NCBI RefSeq assembly: GCF_016756615.1 | Contig: NZ_AP023262.1 | Location: forward strand, 992,001-1,056,000 | DNA length: 64,000 bases | Source of the DNA: Mesorhizobium sp. L-8-3 | GTDB taxonomy: Bacteria; Pseudomonadota; Alphaproteobacteria; Rhizobiales; Rhizobiaceae | Reading direction: 5' to 3' | Shown: positions 9,460 through 18,277 of the stretch, in pieces | Numbering within the stretch: the stretch's first letter is position 1 | Layout of the letters: each line of letters begins with the position of its first letter | Program-made: the position numbers and the translations under genes | Notes under the pieces: model-generated | Told to the model about the DNA's origin: nothing | Database searches by the model: none | Seen by the model: only the letters and a program-made list of their open reading frames with translations

Positions 9460-10116
9460 TCACGCTCCCGGCCGAAGCCGGCGCTCCGCGGCCCTGCCGA
9501 GCCGCTCGATGGCGAAGTTGACAGTGAAGTAGACGAGGCCGGCGAAGAGATAGAAGTCGAGCGTCATGAAGGTGCGGCCGATCACCTCCTGGGTCTTGAG
9601 CAGCAACTCGCCGACCCCGATGATCGACAGCAGTGTCGAGGCTTTGACGATCTCGACCGACGTGTTGACCCAGACGGGGGCGACCTGGCGAAGCGCCTGC
9701 GGCAGGAGGATGAGCAGGAGGACGTGCCGGAAGCGCAGTCCCATGCTTTTCCCCGCCTCGATCTGGGTCGGCGGAATCGCCTGCAGCGCCCCGCGAAAGA
9801 TCTCCGCGAGATGCGCGCCGCAGAAGATCGACAGGGAAAAGATGCCGGATCCCGTCGCGGTGAACTGGATCCCGAAAGCAGCCAGGATGTAGAAACTCGC
9901 GAGGATCAGCACCAGGACGGGCGTGCCGCGCACGAGATCGACATAGGCGCGCAGCGGCCATCGCAAGGCCCGGCTTCCGAAAACCAGTCCGATGCCGGCA
10001 AACAATCCGATTGCCGACCCGAAAAGGATTGCGGAGGCCGACACTTCCACCGTCGTCATCAGGCCTTCGCCCAGCTGGGCGCGGACGTTCCAGAGCTCGG
10101 ACAGGAATCCGATCAT
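9460..10116 (-). CDS. Polar amino-acid ABC transporter permease (2)
   Basis: HisM/GlnP-type permease, 218 residues, about five transmembrane helices. The N terminus (MIGFLSELWNVRAQLGEGLMTT) and the block RAYVDLVRGTPVLVLI are typical. The EAA loop is EAGKSMGLRFRHVLLLILLPQALR. The start at 10116 has AGGA upstream and follows the first permease gene by 62 bases. It should form a heterodimer with the 10179-10838 product and take substrate from the 10857-11687 binding protein. No ATP-binding gene for this system lies in the window. Confidence 0.9.
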   Translation of the reverse strand: MIGFLSELWNVRAQLGEGLMTTVEVSASAILFGSAIGLFAGIGLVFGSRALRWPLRAYVDLVRGTPVLVLILASFYILAAFGIQFTATGSGIFSLSIFCGAHLAEIFRGALQAIPPTQIEAGKSMGLRFRHVLLLILLPQALRQVAPVWVNTSVEIVKASTLLSIIGVGELLLKTQEVIGRTFMTLDFYLFAGLVYFTVNFAIERLGRAAERRLRPGA

Positions 10117-10178
10117 GGAAGATATCCTCCCGAAATCCTCTGGCTGCCTCGCTCGGGGCTCATGGTGCGCCAGGCCTC

Positions 10179-10838
10179 TCAAAACTTCGGGAAACGACGC
10201 TCCAGGCGGCGCAGCCCGGCGGCGATGACAAGCGAGGTCGCGACGTAGAGCACGCTCGCAGCCATCCAGGCCTCGACGACCCGAAACGTGTCGACATTGA
10301 TGCGCCGCGCCTGGAAGGTTAGCTCGGGCACGGCGATCGCCGCCGCGATGGACGTGTCCTTGAACAGCGCGATGAAGGTCGAACCGAGCGCGGGCAAAGC
10401 GTTGCGCAGCATGATCGGGAAGCGTACCAGCCGCGCCACCTGGAACCGTGTCAGCCCGATCGCAAGGCCGGCATCGATCAGGCCGGACGGAATGCCGGCG
10501 AGGCTCGCCCGAAACACTTCCGTCAAATAGGCGCCGGCATAGAGCGCAAGCGAGGCGACGAAGCTCTCGATCTTGCCAAAACGCAGGCCGAGATCGGGCA
10601 GCGCGAAATAGGCGATGAGCACGATGACCAGCAGCGGCGTGTTGCGGATCAGCGCGACATAGGCCGCGACGCCATGGCGAAGCGCGGCAGAACGGCTGAA
10701 GGCGGCGAAGGCGCCGAACAGCCCGATGACCGCTCCGATGGCGATCGAGGAGAGAGCGAGCGCCAGACCAAGGGCCAATCCCCCCAGCAGTTCCCCGGCA
10801 TTGGCCCAGACCACGCCGAAATTGAGCGTGTAGGTCAT
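10179..10838 (-). CDS. Polar amino-acid ABC transporter permease (1)
   Basis: HisQ-type permease of 219 residues. Conserved blocks are VAAYVALIRNTPLLVIV, the EAA-type loop DAGLAIGLTRFQVARLVRFP, and NALPALGSTFIALFKDTS. It begins 18 bases after the binding-protein stop and precedes the second permease. The pair would form the membrane channel of a general polar amino-acid importer. Substrate is not deducible from sequence. Confidence 0.9.
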   Translation of the reverse strand: MTYTLNFGVVWANAGELLGGLALGLALALSSIAIGAVIGLFGAFAAFSRSAALRHGVAAYVALIRNTPLLVIVLIAYFALPDLGLRFGKIESFVASLALYAGAYLTEVFRASLAGIPSGLIDAGLAIGLTRFQVARLVRFPIMLRNALPALGSTFIALFKDTSIAAAIAVPELTFQARRINVDTFRVVEAWMAASVLYVATSLVIAAGLRRLERRFPKF

Positions 10839-10856
10839 GGCGCCCGCTGATCGGCC

Positions 10857-11687
10857 TCAGCGCAACTCGGCGGGGAAGCCGATCGTCGGCGCGGGAGGAG
10901 CCTCGCCGAACCACTTCCTGAAGGACGCGCTGTAAGTCGCGAACTCCACCCCCGTCATCGCCTCGTGCAGCGCCGTGTTGACGAAGTTCAGCCAGTCGGC
11001 CTCGCCCCGCTTCACCGCGCAGGCGTAAGTCTGCGGGTTCCAGCCATAGCCGCTGTCCAGGTATTTTTCCGGGTTCTGCGTCATAAACCATTTCAGCGAC
11101 GAGGCATCGGTGGCCGCCGCGTCCGCCCGGCCGGAATTGAGCGCCTGATACATGAGATCGACGCTGTCATACTGGTCGACCTTCGCTTCGGGCAGCGCCT
11201 GATGCACCATCTCCTCCGCATAGACATTCTGCAGCACGGACACGGTGACCGCATCGCCGGCCGCCTTCAGCTCGGCATGCGACTTGAATTTCCCGTCCCT
11301 GGCGAGCAGGAGGCCGACGCCTTCGCGGTAGTAGGGGATGGTGAAGTTGACGAGCTGGGCGCGGCCAGCCGTCACGGTCATGAACTGGCAGGTGATGTCG
11401 ACCTTGTCGGTGACGACGTTCGGCACCCGGGCATCCGAGGCCTGGATGACGAACTCGATCTTTTCGGGATCGTCGAACAGGCCTTTGGCGACGATCCTGG
11501 CAATGTCGACGTCGAAACCTGCAAGGTTGCCGGCATCGTCGCGGAAATGCCAGGGCGGGTTCGTGCTGCCGGTTCCGACGACCAACCTGCCGCGCGCCAG
11601 CACGTCGGCAAGCTTGTCGGCCGCGGCCGGGGTCGCGGCGGCGAGGCCGCCGAGGCAGAAGATCAAAAATGCAGTTCGCCTGTCCAT
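10857..11687 (-). CDS. Amino-acid ABC transporter periplasmic binding protein
   Basis: Family 3 solute-binding protein, 276 residues. The signal peptide is MDRRTAFLIFCLGGLAAATP with probable cleavage after PAAA. The mature part opens DKLADVLARGRLVVGTGST and has the family block NLAGFDVDIARIVAKGL and the hinge segment VDITCQFMTVTAGRAQLVNF. It lies between the DSD1-type enzyme gene and the two permease genes on the same strand. The neighbouring enzyme acts on D-amino acids or beta-hydroxy amino acids, making such a substrate plausible; that is inference. Confidence 0.88.
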   Translation of the reverse strand: MDRRTAFLIFCLGGLAAATPAAADKLADVLARGRLVVGTGSTNPPWHFRDDAGNLAGFDVDIARIVAKGLFDDPEKIEFVIQASDARVPNVVTDKVDITCQFMTVTAGRAQLVNFTIPYYREGVGLLLARDGKFKSHAELKAAGDAVTVSVLQNVYAEEMVHQALPEAKVDQYDSVDLMYQALNSGRADAAATDASSLKWFMTQNPEKYLDSGYGWNPQTYACAVKRGEADWLNFVNTALHEAMTGVEFATYSASFRKWFGEAPPAPTIGFPAELR

Positions 11688-11744
11688 GTCTTCCTCCCGT
11701 GTCAGTTTACCCGGACATCGGATCGGCCCCGATGGCCAGACGCC

Positions 11745-12836
11745 TCAGCGCACCTTGCCTCGCGCCGCCACAGGCCAGACCAGCTCGACCATCCCGTCGC
11801 GCAGGCCAACGACCTCGTCGACCATGTTGGAAACGACGCAGCAATGGTTGGGCACGATGTTGACGACATCGCCGACCCTCGGCCTGTCACGGCACGCCGA
11901 AAGATCGATCACACCGTGTTCCTCGGAGAGATTGACGACGGTCGCGTCGGGATATTCCACGACGTGCCCGAAGTCGCGGACATAATATTGCTCCCGGGTC
12001 AGCACCTTGGAGCCGGCATCGATGACGGCGCGATCCGCCGTCGGCCGACTGACCACGGTTGTGCGCACATGCATGGCACAGTCGTTCCAGCCGGCGACGC
12101 CGGAATGAACCATCATCACGTCGTTGTAGACATAGGTGCCGGCGCGGTGCTCCGTCATCATCGGATAGTCGGACAGCGCGTTGAGGGACGGCGTGCCACC
12201 CCCCGAGAGCGTGGGGAGCGGCACGCCCGAGGCCCGGAACAGGGAGACGGCCTCGGAGAAGAATTCGAGCGTACGCGGCGCGGTGTTCGGGAAAACCATC
12301 AGACCCTCGAAGGCGAGGCCGGGAAGCCGGTCGGCCAGGCGCGCCAGATCGAGCGCGGCGCGCGGCGTCTGGACGCCGTTGCGCCCGAATCCGGAATCGC
12401 ATTCGACCAGCACCGGGACGATGCGGCCACGGCCGCGCGCCGCCTCCGAAAGGCCGTGGAGCACCGTCTCGTTGTCGGCGACGACGGCCAGACGCCCGAT
12501 ACGCTCCGACAGGTCCATCAGCCGTCCCGCCTTTGCGGAGCCGACGATGTTGAAGGTGACGAGCAGATCGTCGGCGACGCCGGCGTCGATGAAGACCTCG
12601 GCCTCTCCGAGTTTCTGACAGGTCAGGCCTACCGCACCCGCGGCGACCTGCATGGCGCCGATCGCCGGGATCTTGTGGGTCTTGACATGCGGCCGGTTGC
12701 GCTTGCCGGTTCGCGCGACGATGTCCTGGACGCGCGCTATGTTGCGCTCCAGCCGGTCGAGCAGGACCGTCACGACGGGCGTGTCGAGATCGGCCGCAGC
12801 GATCCGTTTCCGGTCTGTCGTCTCGTGCATGGCCAT
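11745..12836 (-). CDS. DSD1-type D-serine dehydratase / D-threonine aldolase-like PLP enzyme
   Basis: Fold-type III PLP enzyme of 363 residues, from the start at 12836. An alanine-racemase-like N-terminal barrel carries the PLP lysine (K52 in RPHVKTHK), and the C-terminal DSD1 domain ends with a metal site. Blocks seen are GLTCQKLGEAEVF, VECDSGFGRNGV, LSGGGTPSLN and TEHRAGTYVYND. The metal ligands appear to be H331 and C333 (NHCCV). As I recall, the H-x-C form belongs to eukaryotic-type zinc D-serine dehydratases, while D-threonine aldolases have H-x-D, so D-serine dehydratase is slightly favoured. It sits between the sugar and the amino-acid ABC genes with gaps of 49 and 57 bases. Confidence 0.85.
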   Translation of the reverse strand: MAMHETTDRKRIAAADLDTPVVTVLLDRLERNIARVQDIVARTGKRNRPHVKTHKIPAIGAMQVAAGAVGLTCQKLGEAEVFIDAGVADDLLVTFNIVGSAKAGRLMDLSERIGRLAVVADNETVLHGLSEAARGRGRIVPVLVECDSGFGRNGVQTPRAALDLARLADRLPGLAFEGLMVFPNTAPRTLEFFSEAVSLFRASGVPLPTLSGGGTPSLNALSDYPMMTEHRAGTYVYNDVMMVHSGVAGWNDCAMHVRTTVVSRPTADRAVIDAGSKVLTREQYYVRDFGHVVEYPDATVVNLSEEHGVIDLSACRDRPRVGDVVNIVPNHCCVVSNMVDEVVGLRDGMVELVWPVAARGKVR

Positions 12837-12885
12837 CCCCGCTTCAAGTGCCGTTGACGTTCCTTCGCTGGTATTCTTTTGCCAG

Positions 12886-13818
12886 CTAAAAGCCCTTGCC
12901 GATCCATTCGTCGACATTGGTCGCGTCGACCTGATGCGTCGGCAGGATGATCTCCTTGTCGAGCTTTTCGCCCCTGGCGATCTTGTATCCGTACTGCACG
13001 CCCTCCGGGGCGACGAAATGATAGGTGAAGGTGGCCACCATCTTGCCGGCCTTGATTGCGTCGTAGGCGGCATTCTCGCCGTCTATGCCGACGACCTTGA
13101 CCTCGCCCAGCCGGCCCGCCGCTTCGAGCGCGGTCACCGCGCCGAGCGCCATGTCGTCATTGTGAGCATAGACCAGCTGGATCTCGCCCGGCTTGTAGCG
13201 CTGCAGCATGTCCTCCATGAACTTGATCGCCGGTTCGCGCACATAGTTCGCGACCTGGTCGGCGACCACCTTCACATCAGGGCATTGCTCGGCGAGCACC
13301 TCGTGGAATGCATCGTGCCGGTCGACGGTCGCAGAGGCGCCCGCGGTACCCTGGATCTCGATCACATTGCCCTTGCCGTCGAGCGTCTTGCAGACGAACT
13401 CGCCGGCCGTCTTGCCGATCAGCACATTGTCGGCGCCGATGTGGAGGGTGACGTCGGTGTTGACCTTCCGGTCGAGCGTCACCACGGGGATGCCGGCGTC
13501 CATCGCCTGCTTGACGACCGGCGTCAGCGCTTCGGCGGTAACCGGGCTGATGATCAGGGTCTTCACCCCCTGGGCGATGAGGCTCTCGACGTCGGAGACC
13601 TGCTTGGACGCCTGGTTCTCGCCATTGGTGACGATCAGCTCGACGTCGGGAAGATTGGCCGCGGCGTAGTTCTTGTTGCCCTCGACCATGTTGACGCGCC
13701 AGGAGCTTTCCATCGTGCCCTGGCTGAAGCCGATCTTGATCTTGTCCTCGGCGCCGGCGATGCCAGCGAGGGCGAGCACCACCGTCGATGCCGCCAGAAG
13801 CTCCAGTTTTCCTTTCAT
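12886..13818 (-). CDS. Ribose-type sugar ABC transporter binding protein
   Basis: Peripla_BP_4 (RbsB-like) solute-binding protein, 310 residues, with a signal peptide MKGKLELLAASTVVLALAGI and probable cleavage near AGAED. Core blocks are KIGFSQGTMESSWRVNMV, VKTLIISPVTAEAL, GIPVVTLDRKVN and AHNDDMALGAVTALEAAG. The ATG has AGGAGG upstream. It is third in the sugar ABC order ATPase-permease-binding protein, which reverses the more common order. The sugar is unknown; a pentose or a modified sugar would fit the family. Confidence 0.92.
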   Translation of the reverse strand: MKGKLELLAASTVVLALAGIAGAEDKIKIGFSQGTMESSWRVNMVEGNKNYAAANLPDVELIVTNGENQASKQVSDVESLIAQGVKTLIISPVTAEALTPVVKQAMDAGIPVVTLDRKVNTDVTLHIGADNVLIGKTAGEFVCKTLDGKGNVIEIQGTAGASATVDRHDAFHEVLAEQCPDVKVVADQVANYVREPAIKFMEDMLQRYKPGEIQLVYAHNDDMALGAVTALEAAGRLGEVKVVGIDGENAAYDAIKAGKMVATFTYHFVAPEGVQYGYKIARGEKLDKEIILPTHQVDATNVDEWIGKGF

Positions 13819-13868
13819 CGTTTCCTCCTGTTTGCCGGGTTTCCTTCCCGTTTTGCCGTTGTCGGCAT

Positions 13869-14879
13869 TCACGCATTGTCGCGTCGGCGGCGGTGCATCT
13901 CGAACAGAACCGCAAGCACGATGATGGCGCCCTTGACGATCTGCTGGGTGAAGGGCGACACGCCGGCGAGATTGAGAATGTTTGCGAGCACGGCGAAAAT
14001 CGCCGCGCCGATGACGGTGCCGACAACGCCGCCCTCGCCGCCGAAGAGGCTGGTGCCGCCGATGACGGTGACGGCGATCGCCTCGAGCTCGATGCCGACG
14101 CCGGCGACCGGCTCGCCGACCGTCAGCCGCGACACGAAAATGAGAGCCGTGAGCGCCGAGAGCAGGCCGCTGATCACATAGACCGAGAAGACGACGAGCC
14201 GGACATTGATGCCGGCGAGACGCGCGGCTTCCGGGTTGCTGCCCACGGCGTAGACGTTGCGGCCGAAGGGCGTGTAGCGCAGCACGACATAAGCCAAGGT
14301 CGCGACTGCTGCGAATATCCACACAGGCACAGGCAGCCACAGCAGATAACCCTGGCCGAGCCAGGCGAAGTCGGCGGACGCGTTGGGGAAATGGATGGGG
14401 TGCCCGTCCGAGATCGTCATGGCGAGGCCGCGGCCCATGACCATCATTCCGAGCGTCATGATGAAGGGCGGAAGGCGGCCGAGCGTGATACCGGCGCCGT
14501 TGATCGCCCCGAGCGTGATCCCTACGCCGAGACCGGCCAGAATGACGAGAGGCACAGGCGTCCCGACATTGAGCAGCAGGGCCGAGACGACGGCGCTCAC
14601 CGCGATGATCGAGCCGACCGACAGATCGATGCCCGCCGTCAGGATGACGAAGGTCATGCCGACCGAGACGATGCCGAACAGGGCGACCTGGCGGGCGACG
14701 TTGATGAGGTTGAACGGGTTGAGGAAGGCGTCCGAGATCAGCGCGGCCGCGACACACATCAGGATCAGCACCCACAGCAGGCCGGAGGCGCGCAGCGCCG
14801 TCCTGCCGCGCAGCCGGCGCATGAGGGCGAAGAGAGGCATGGAGGCATTGCCGGCCATCTGTCGCTCGCTCTCAGCCAT
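13869..14879 (-). CDS. Ribose-type sugar ABC transporter permease
   Basis: RbsC-like permease of 336 residues (start MAESERQMAG at 14879; an internal ATG 21 bases later is also possible). Eight or more hydrophobic segments are present, with the family blocks FVILTAGIDLSVGSIIA, INGAGITLGRLPPFIMTLG, GRNVYAVGSNPEAARLAGI and GGTSLFGGEGGVVGTVIGA. It lies between the ATPase gene (38-base gap) and the binding-protein gene (50-base gap). Confidence 0.94.
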   Translation of the reverse strand: MAESERQMAGNASMPLFALMRRLRGRTALRASGLLWVLILMCVAAALISDAFLNPFNLINVARQVALFGIVSVGMTFVILTAGIDLSVGSIIAVSAVVSALLLNVGTPVPLVILAGLGVGITLGAINGAGITLGRLPPFIMTLGMMVMGRGLAMTISDGHPIHFPNASADFAWLGQGYLLWLPVPVWIFAAVATLAYVVLRYTPFGRNVYAVGSNPEAARLAGINVRLVVFSVYVISGLLSALTALIFVSRLTVGEPVAGVGIELEAIAVTVIGGTSLFGGEGGVVGTVIGAAIFAVLANILNLAGVSPFTQQIVKGAIIVLAVLFEMHRRRRDNA

Positions 14880-14917
14880 GGTGCGGTGACTTTCGCTGCG
14901 GATGCATTCCTCGCCCC

Positions 14918-16453
14918 TCAAGCAGCCTGCGCCGCGTCGGCGCCAAGCGCGGCGGCCAACAGGCTCTCCTCGGTCGCCGCGCCGCGATCGAAACGGCCGG
15001 CGATCCGACCGTCGCGCATGACGACGATGCGGTCGCAAAGGCCGAGAATCTCGGGCAGTTCGGAGGAAACGATGACGATCGCCGCGCCATGCCCATCGGC
15101 CAGATCAGCCAGAAGCTGATAAATTTCGCGTTTGGCGCCGACATCGACGCCGCGCGTCGGCTCGTCGATCAGCAGGATGGCGCAGTCGGCGTTGAGACTG
15201 CGGGCGATCAGGCATTTCTGCTGGTTGCCGCCGCTGAGATCGCGGATCCGGGCAGCCGGTCCCGGCGTGCGGATGCCGAGGCGACGAATGAGAGCCGCCA
15301 CCGCGTCGCGTTCGCTGTCCTCGCTCAGAAGCCCGTTCCGCGTCAGGGCGCCCAGCCGGGAGATGGTGATGTTGAAGGCGACGCTCTGCGGCAGGAAGCA
15401 GCCCTCGGTCTTGCGGTCTTCGGGCAGGAGCACCATGCCGTTGGCGATCGCTTCACGCGGCCCGGACGGCCGGCGTTCGCCATCGCCAAGGCGCCAGGAC
15501 GCGCAGACCGCCGGATCGGCACCGACGAGCGCCCTCAGCAGCTCGGTGCGACCCGAGCCGGCCATGCCGCAAATGCCGAGGATCTCGCCCGAGCTGATAT
15601 CGAGATCGATTCCACGGAGGACCCGCGGCCGGTTCAGGCCTCGGACGCTCAGCACCTCGCGACCGGGCCGGCGGTCGCGCAAGGGATAGATATCGGCGAG
15701 CTGGCGCCCGACCATCATGCGGATGAGCGTCGCAGCGTCCACATCCGCTACGGCATGCGTGCCGACGACGGCGCCGTCGCGTAGCACGGTCACGCGATCG
15801 CAGATGCGAAACACCTCCTGCAGCCGGTGGGAAATATAGACGAAGCCGACACCCTCCCTTGCGAGCTTCCTTATGACCTCGAACAGCCGGTCGAGCTCGG
15901 CGCCGCCCAGCACCGCCGAGGGTTCGTCGAGGATGACCAGCCGCGCATGGCGCGACAATGCGCTGGCGATCTCCACCATCTGGCGCTGCGCCACGCTCAG
16001 GCTGTCGAGGCGAGCGTCGGGGTCGACGTTGAAGCCGAGGCGGGCCATTGTTTCCAGACTGTTGCGGCGGGTTGCCGTCCAGTCGACCAGGCCGTAGCGG
16101 TTCGTCGGCAAACGTCCGAGGCAGAGATTCTCGGCGACCGTCAGATGGGGCGCCAGCATCATCTCCTGATAGATAACCGAGATGCCGAGCTCCAGCATCC
16201 GCTGCGGCGTCGGGCGCGCGATCCGTTCGCCGCCCATGACGATTTCGCCGGCATCGGCCTGATAGGCACCGGACAGGATCTTCATCAGCGTCGACTTGCC
16301 GGCGCCGTTCTCGCCAATCAGCCCCAGCACCTCCCCGCGGCGGACGTCGAGATCGACGTACTGGAGCGCCACGACCCCGGGGAATCTCTTGAGGATGCCG
16401 CGCATCGCAAGGATGGGTTCGTCAGGTCCTGGCTTGGATGCCGCTGCGGTCAT
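14918..16453 (-). CDS. Ribose-type sugar ABC transporter ATP-binding protein (two-domain)
   Basis: RbsA/XylG-like tandem ATPase, 511 residues from the ATG at 16453; a GTG at 16483 would add 10. NBD1 has Walker A GENGAGKSTLMK, the variant signature SVAQRQMVEIASAL and Walker B LVILDEPSA. NBD2 has the degenerate Walker A GMAGSGRTELL, a full signature LSGGNQQKCLIARSL and ILLIDEPTRGVDVGAK. This asymmetry is standard for the CUT2 sugar family. It is first in the seven-gene leftward run and divergent from the FadR-type gene, with a palindrome between them. Confidence 0.94.
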   Translation of the reverse strand: MTAAASKPGPDEPILAMRGILKRFPGVVALQYVDLDVRRGEVLGLIGENGAGKSTLMKILSGAYQADAGEIVMGGERIARPTPQRMLELGISVIYQEMMLAPHLTVAENLCLGRLPTNRYGLVDWTATRRNSLETMARLGFNVDPDARLDSLSVAQRQMVEIASALSRHARLVILDEPSAVLGGAELDRLFEVIRKLAREGVGFVYISHRLQEVFRICDRVTVLRDGAVVGTHAVADVDAATLIRMMVGRQLADIYPLRDRRPGREVLSVRGLNRPRVLRGIDLDISSGEILGICGMAGSGRTELLRALVGADPAVCASWRLGDGERRPSGPREAIANGMVLLPEDRKTEGCFLPQSVAFNITISRLGALTRNGLLSEDSERDAVAALIRRLGIRTPGPAARIRDLSGGNQQKCLIARSLNADCAILLIDEPTRGVDVGAKREIYQLLADLADGHGAAIVIVSSELPEILGLCDRIVVMRDGRIAGRFDRGAATEESLLAAALGADAAQAA

Positions 16454-16504
16454 GGAAGCGCTCGATCGTCTGTCGGCCACCAAATTATTCTATTATCTTT
16501 TTAT

Positions 16505-16519
16505 ATGATAAATTATCAT
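16505..16519. promoter_or_regulatory. Candidate operator of the FadR-type regulator
   Basis: Perfect 15-bp palindrome ATGATAAATTATCAT in the 110-bp gap between the sugar ABC operon and the divergent regulator gene, inside an AT-rich stretch in otherwise GC-rich DNA. Autoregulation plus control of the transporter is the usual arrangement for GntR/FadR proteins. Assignment to this regulator rests on position only. Confidence 0.55.
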
Positions 16520-16563
16520 GGACGCTTGTCAAGCGAGGCCAAGCAGCCCTAGAAATCAAGTGT

Positions 16564-17292
16564 ATGAACGACAAATCCGCCCCCTCGCTTCGGATCGGCT
16601 CCGGCCGCAAGCGCAACCTGTTTGCCCAGGTGGTCGAGGAACTGGGCATCCGCATCGTCCGCGGCGATCTCCGGCCCGACGAGCCCTTCCCGAAGGAGGC
16701 CGATCTCGAACGCGAATACGGCGTCAGCCGCTCGGTCATCCGCGAGGCGGTGAAGACGCTGGCGGCCAAGGGCCTGCTCGAATCCAAGACGCGGACCGGC
16801 ATCCGCGCCCTGCCGCCGGTGCATTGGAACCTGCTGGACGGCGAGGTCCTCAGTTGGCGCTATAGCGCAATGCCGCCGGTGCAATTCTTCGGCGAGCTTT
16901 TCGAGATCCGCAAGATGATCGAACCCGAAGCGGCTGCCCTGGCGGCCGTCAGGGCCACGCCTGAGGATCTCGAGGAGATAGAGGCGGCGTTCGCTGCGAT
17001 GGTCGAAGCGAGCCAGGCGACCGTCCCCGGCATCGAGGCGGATCTGCGCTTCCACCGCGGCATCCTGGCCGCCGGACACAACCCGCTGCTTCTGCAGATG
17101 GGCAACCTGATCGGTGTCGGCCTGTTCATCAGCCACCGCTTCTCGCGCGAATCCTTCGTCATCTTCCTGCCGCAGCACCGCAAGGTGATGGAGGCGATCA
17201 AGGCCGGCGATGCCGAAGGCGCGCGCGCCGCGATGCATCGACTGCTCGGCGACACGGTCGCCTATATGAAGGACCATATCCACAACGATTGA
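16564..17292 (+). CDS. FadR-subfamily GntR transcriptional regulator
   Basis: GntR regulator of 242 residues from MNDKSAPSLR. The winged-helix domain is at about 18-82 (LFAQVVEELGIRIVRGDL, EREYGVSRSVIREAVKTLAAKGLL), followed by an all-helical FCD ligand domain at about 100-230. Ligand and metal-site residues are suggested by EIRKMIEPEAA, DLRFHRGILAAGHN and QHRKVMEAIKAGD. An upstream in-frame start (16438) would run into the divergent gene and is unlikely. It probably controls the sugar/amino-acid run to its left. The effector may be a sugar acid, as is common for FCD proteins next to CUT2 transporters; this is inference. Confidence 0.9.
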   Translation: MNDKSAPSLRIGSGRKRNLFAQVVEELGIRIVRGDLRPDEPFPKEADLEREYGVSRSVIREAVKTLAAKGLLESKTRTGIRALPPVHWNLLDGEVLSWRYSAMPPVQFFGELFEIRKMIEPEAAALAAVRATPEDLEEIEAAFAAMVEASQATVPGIEADLRFHRGILAAGHNPLLLQMGNLIGVGLFISHRFSRESFVIFLPQHRKVMEAIKAGDAEGARAAMHRLLGDTVAYMKDHIHND

Positions 17293-17304
17293 GGCGTTCC
17301 TCCT

Positions 17305-17342
17305 CTCCCGCGAGGAGTCTGATCCTCGCGTCATCGCGGGAG
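17305..17342. terminator. Candidate bidirectional hairpin between convergent genes
   Basis: Outer 9-bp perfect stem CTCCCGCGA / TCGCGGGAG (17305-17313 and 17334-17342) enclosing a second stem GAGGA / TCCTC. It lies 12 bases after the regulator stop and before the end of the convergent SDR gene. There is no clear T-run, so function as a terminator is tentative. Confidence 0.5.
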
Positions 17343-17423
17343 TTGCAGAGGGGCGACCTCGGGGCTCCTCCTTCTCGCGCGGAGCATGCCGGTCCTGTCT
17401 ACGGAAGGGAGGCAGGGCTCGCG

Positions 17424-18191
17424 TCATGCCACCGACCAGCCGCCGTCGACCAGTATGTTGGCACCGGTGATCAGCGACGCGGCCGGCGAAGCCAGGAAGA
17501 CGACCGTGCCGGCAACGTCGATGGGGTCGCCGATCCGGCCGAGCGGTATATGGCCAAGCACAGCAGCGTGGAACGTCGGATCGGACAGGCTGGGGCGCGT
17601 TCCATCGGTCCAGATGAAGGTGGGCGCCACGCTGTTGACGGCGATGCCGTATTGCGCCCATTCGGCGGCGAGGCAGCGTGTCAGATGGTTTATGGCCGCC
17701 TTGGTCATGCAGTAGATCGCCTCGCCCTTCAGCGTCACCGTTCCGGCCTGCGAACTGATATTCACGATGCGCCCTGATCTCCGGGCAATCATCAGCCGGC
17801 CGACGGCCTGGGTCGTGAAGAAGGTGCCCTTGAGGTTGATCCCGACGGTGAAGTCGAAATCCTCCTCGGTCACGTTCTCGGCCAGGTTCTCGGGACCGAC
17901 TCCGACATTGTTGACGAGCACGTCGATGCGGCCGAAGGCGGCAACGGCGGCCGCAACGGCACCGCGCACGGTCGCGAGATCGGCAAGGTCCAACTCGACC
18001 GCAACGGCGCGCCGGCCCAACCCCTCGATCTCGGCGGCGAGTGCCGCGCCGTCGGCGAGCCCACGGACTCCGACGATGACGTCGGCGCCCGATCCGGCGC
18101 AAGCCAGCGCACAGGCGCGCCCGATGCCGCGCGACGCGCCGGTGACGAACACCGTCTTCCCCTCCAGATCGAACCTGGGCGTGATTGCCAT
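17424..18191 (-). CDS. SDR-family oxidoreductase
   Basis: Classical short-chain dehydrogenase, 255 residues. It has the nucleotide motif TGASRGIG (17-24), NNVG instead of NNAG (94-97), catalytic S146/S147, Y160 and K164 (YCMTK), and a C-terminal ITGANILVDGGWSVA. The start at 18191 is supported by GAGGAG about 8 bases upstream; longer in-frame extensions have no ribosome site. The N terminus ends strand 2 with VRG, leaving coenzyme preference open. It probably oxidises a sugar or sugar acid taken up by the neighbouring transporter, inferred from context and the shared AT-rich palindrome type upstream. Confidence 0.9.
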   Translation of the reverse strand: MAITPRFDLEGKTVFVTGASRGIGRACALACAGSGADVIVGVRGLADGAALAAEIEGLGRRAVAVELDLADLATVRGAVAAAVAAFGRIDVLVNNVGVGPENLAENVTEEDFDFTVGINLKGTFFTTQAVGRLMIARRSGRIVNISSQAGTVTLKGEAIYCMTKAAINHLTRCLAAEWAQYGIAVNSVAPTFIWTDGTRPSLSDPTFHAAVLGHIPLGRIGDPIDVAGTVVFLASPAASLITGANILVDGGWSVA

Positions 18192-18262
18192 AGCCGTACT
18201 CCTCCCTATGACCGGACCCCAGACCTTCCGGCGCCAGGTACTGTTCTCCGCCAACCAACTTT

Positions 18263-18277
18263 TATTATCATATAATA
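18263..18277. promoter_or_regulatory. AT-rich palindrome upstream of the SDR gene
   Basis: TATTAT-CAT-ATAATA, a perfect inverted repeat about 72 bases upstream of the SDR start. It shares the octamer ATTATCAT with the palindrome at 16505-16519, so the same FadR-type regulator could bind both. This is inferred from the shared motif. Confidence 0.4.
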
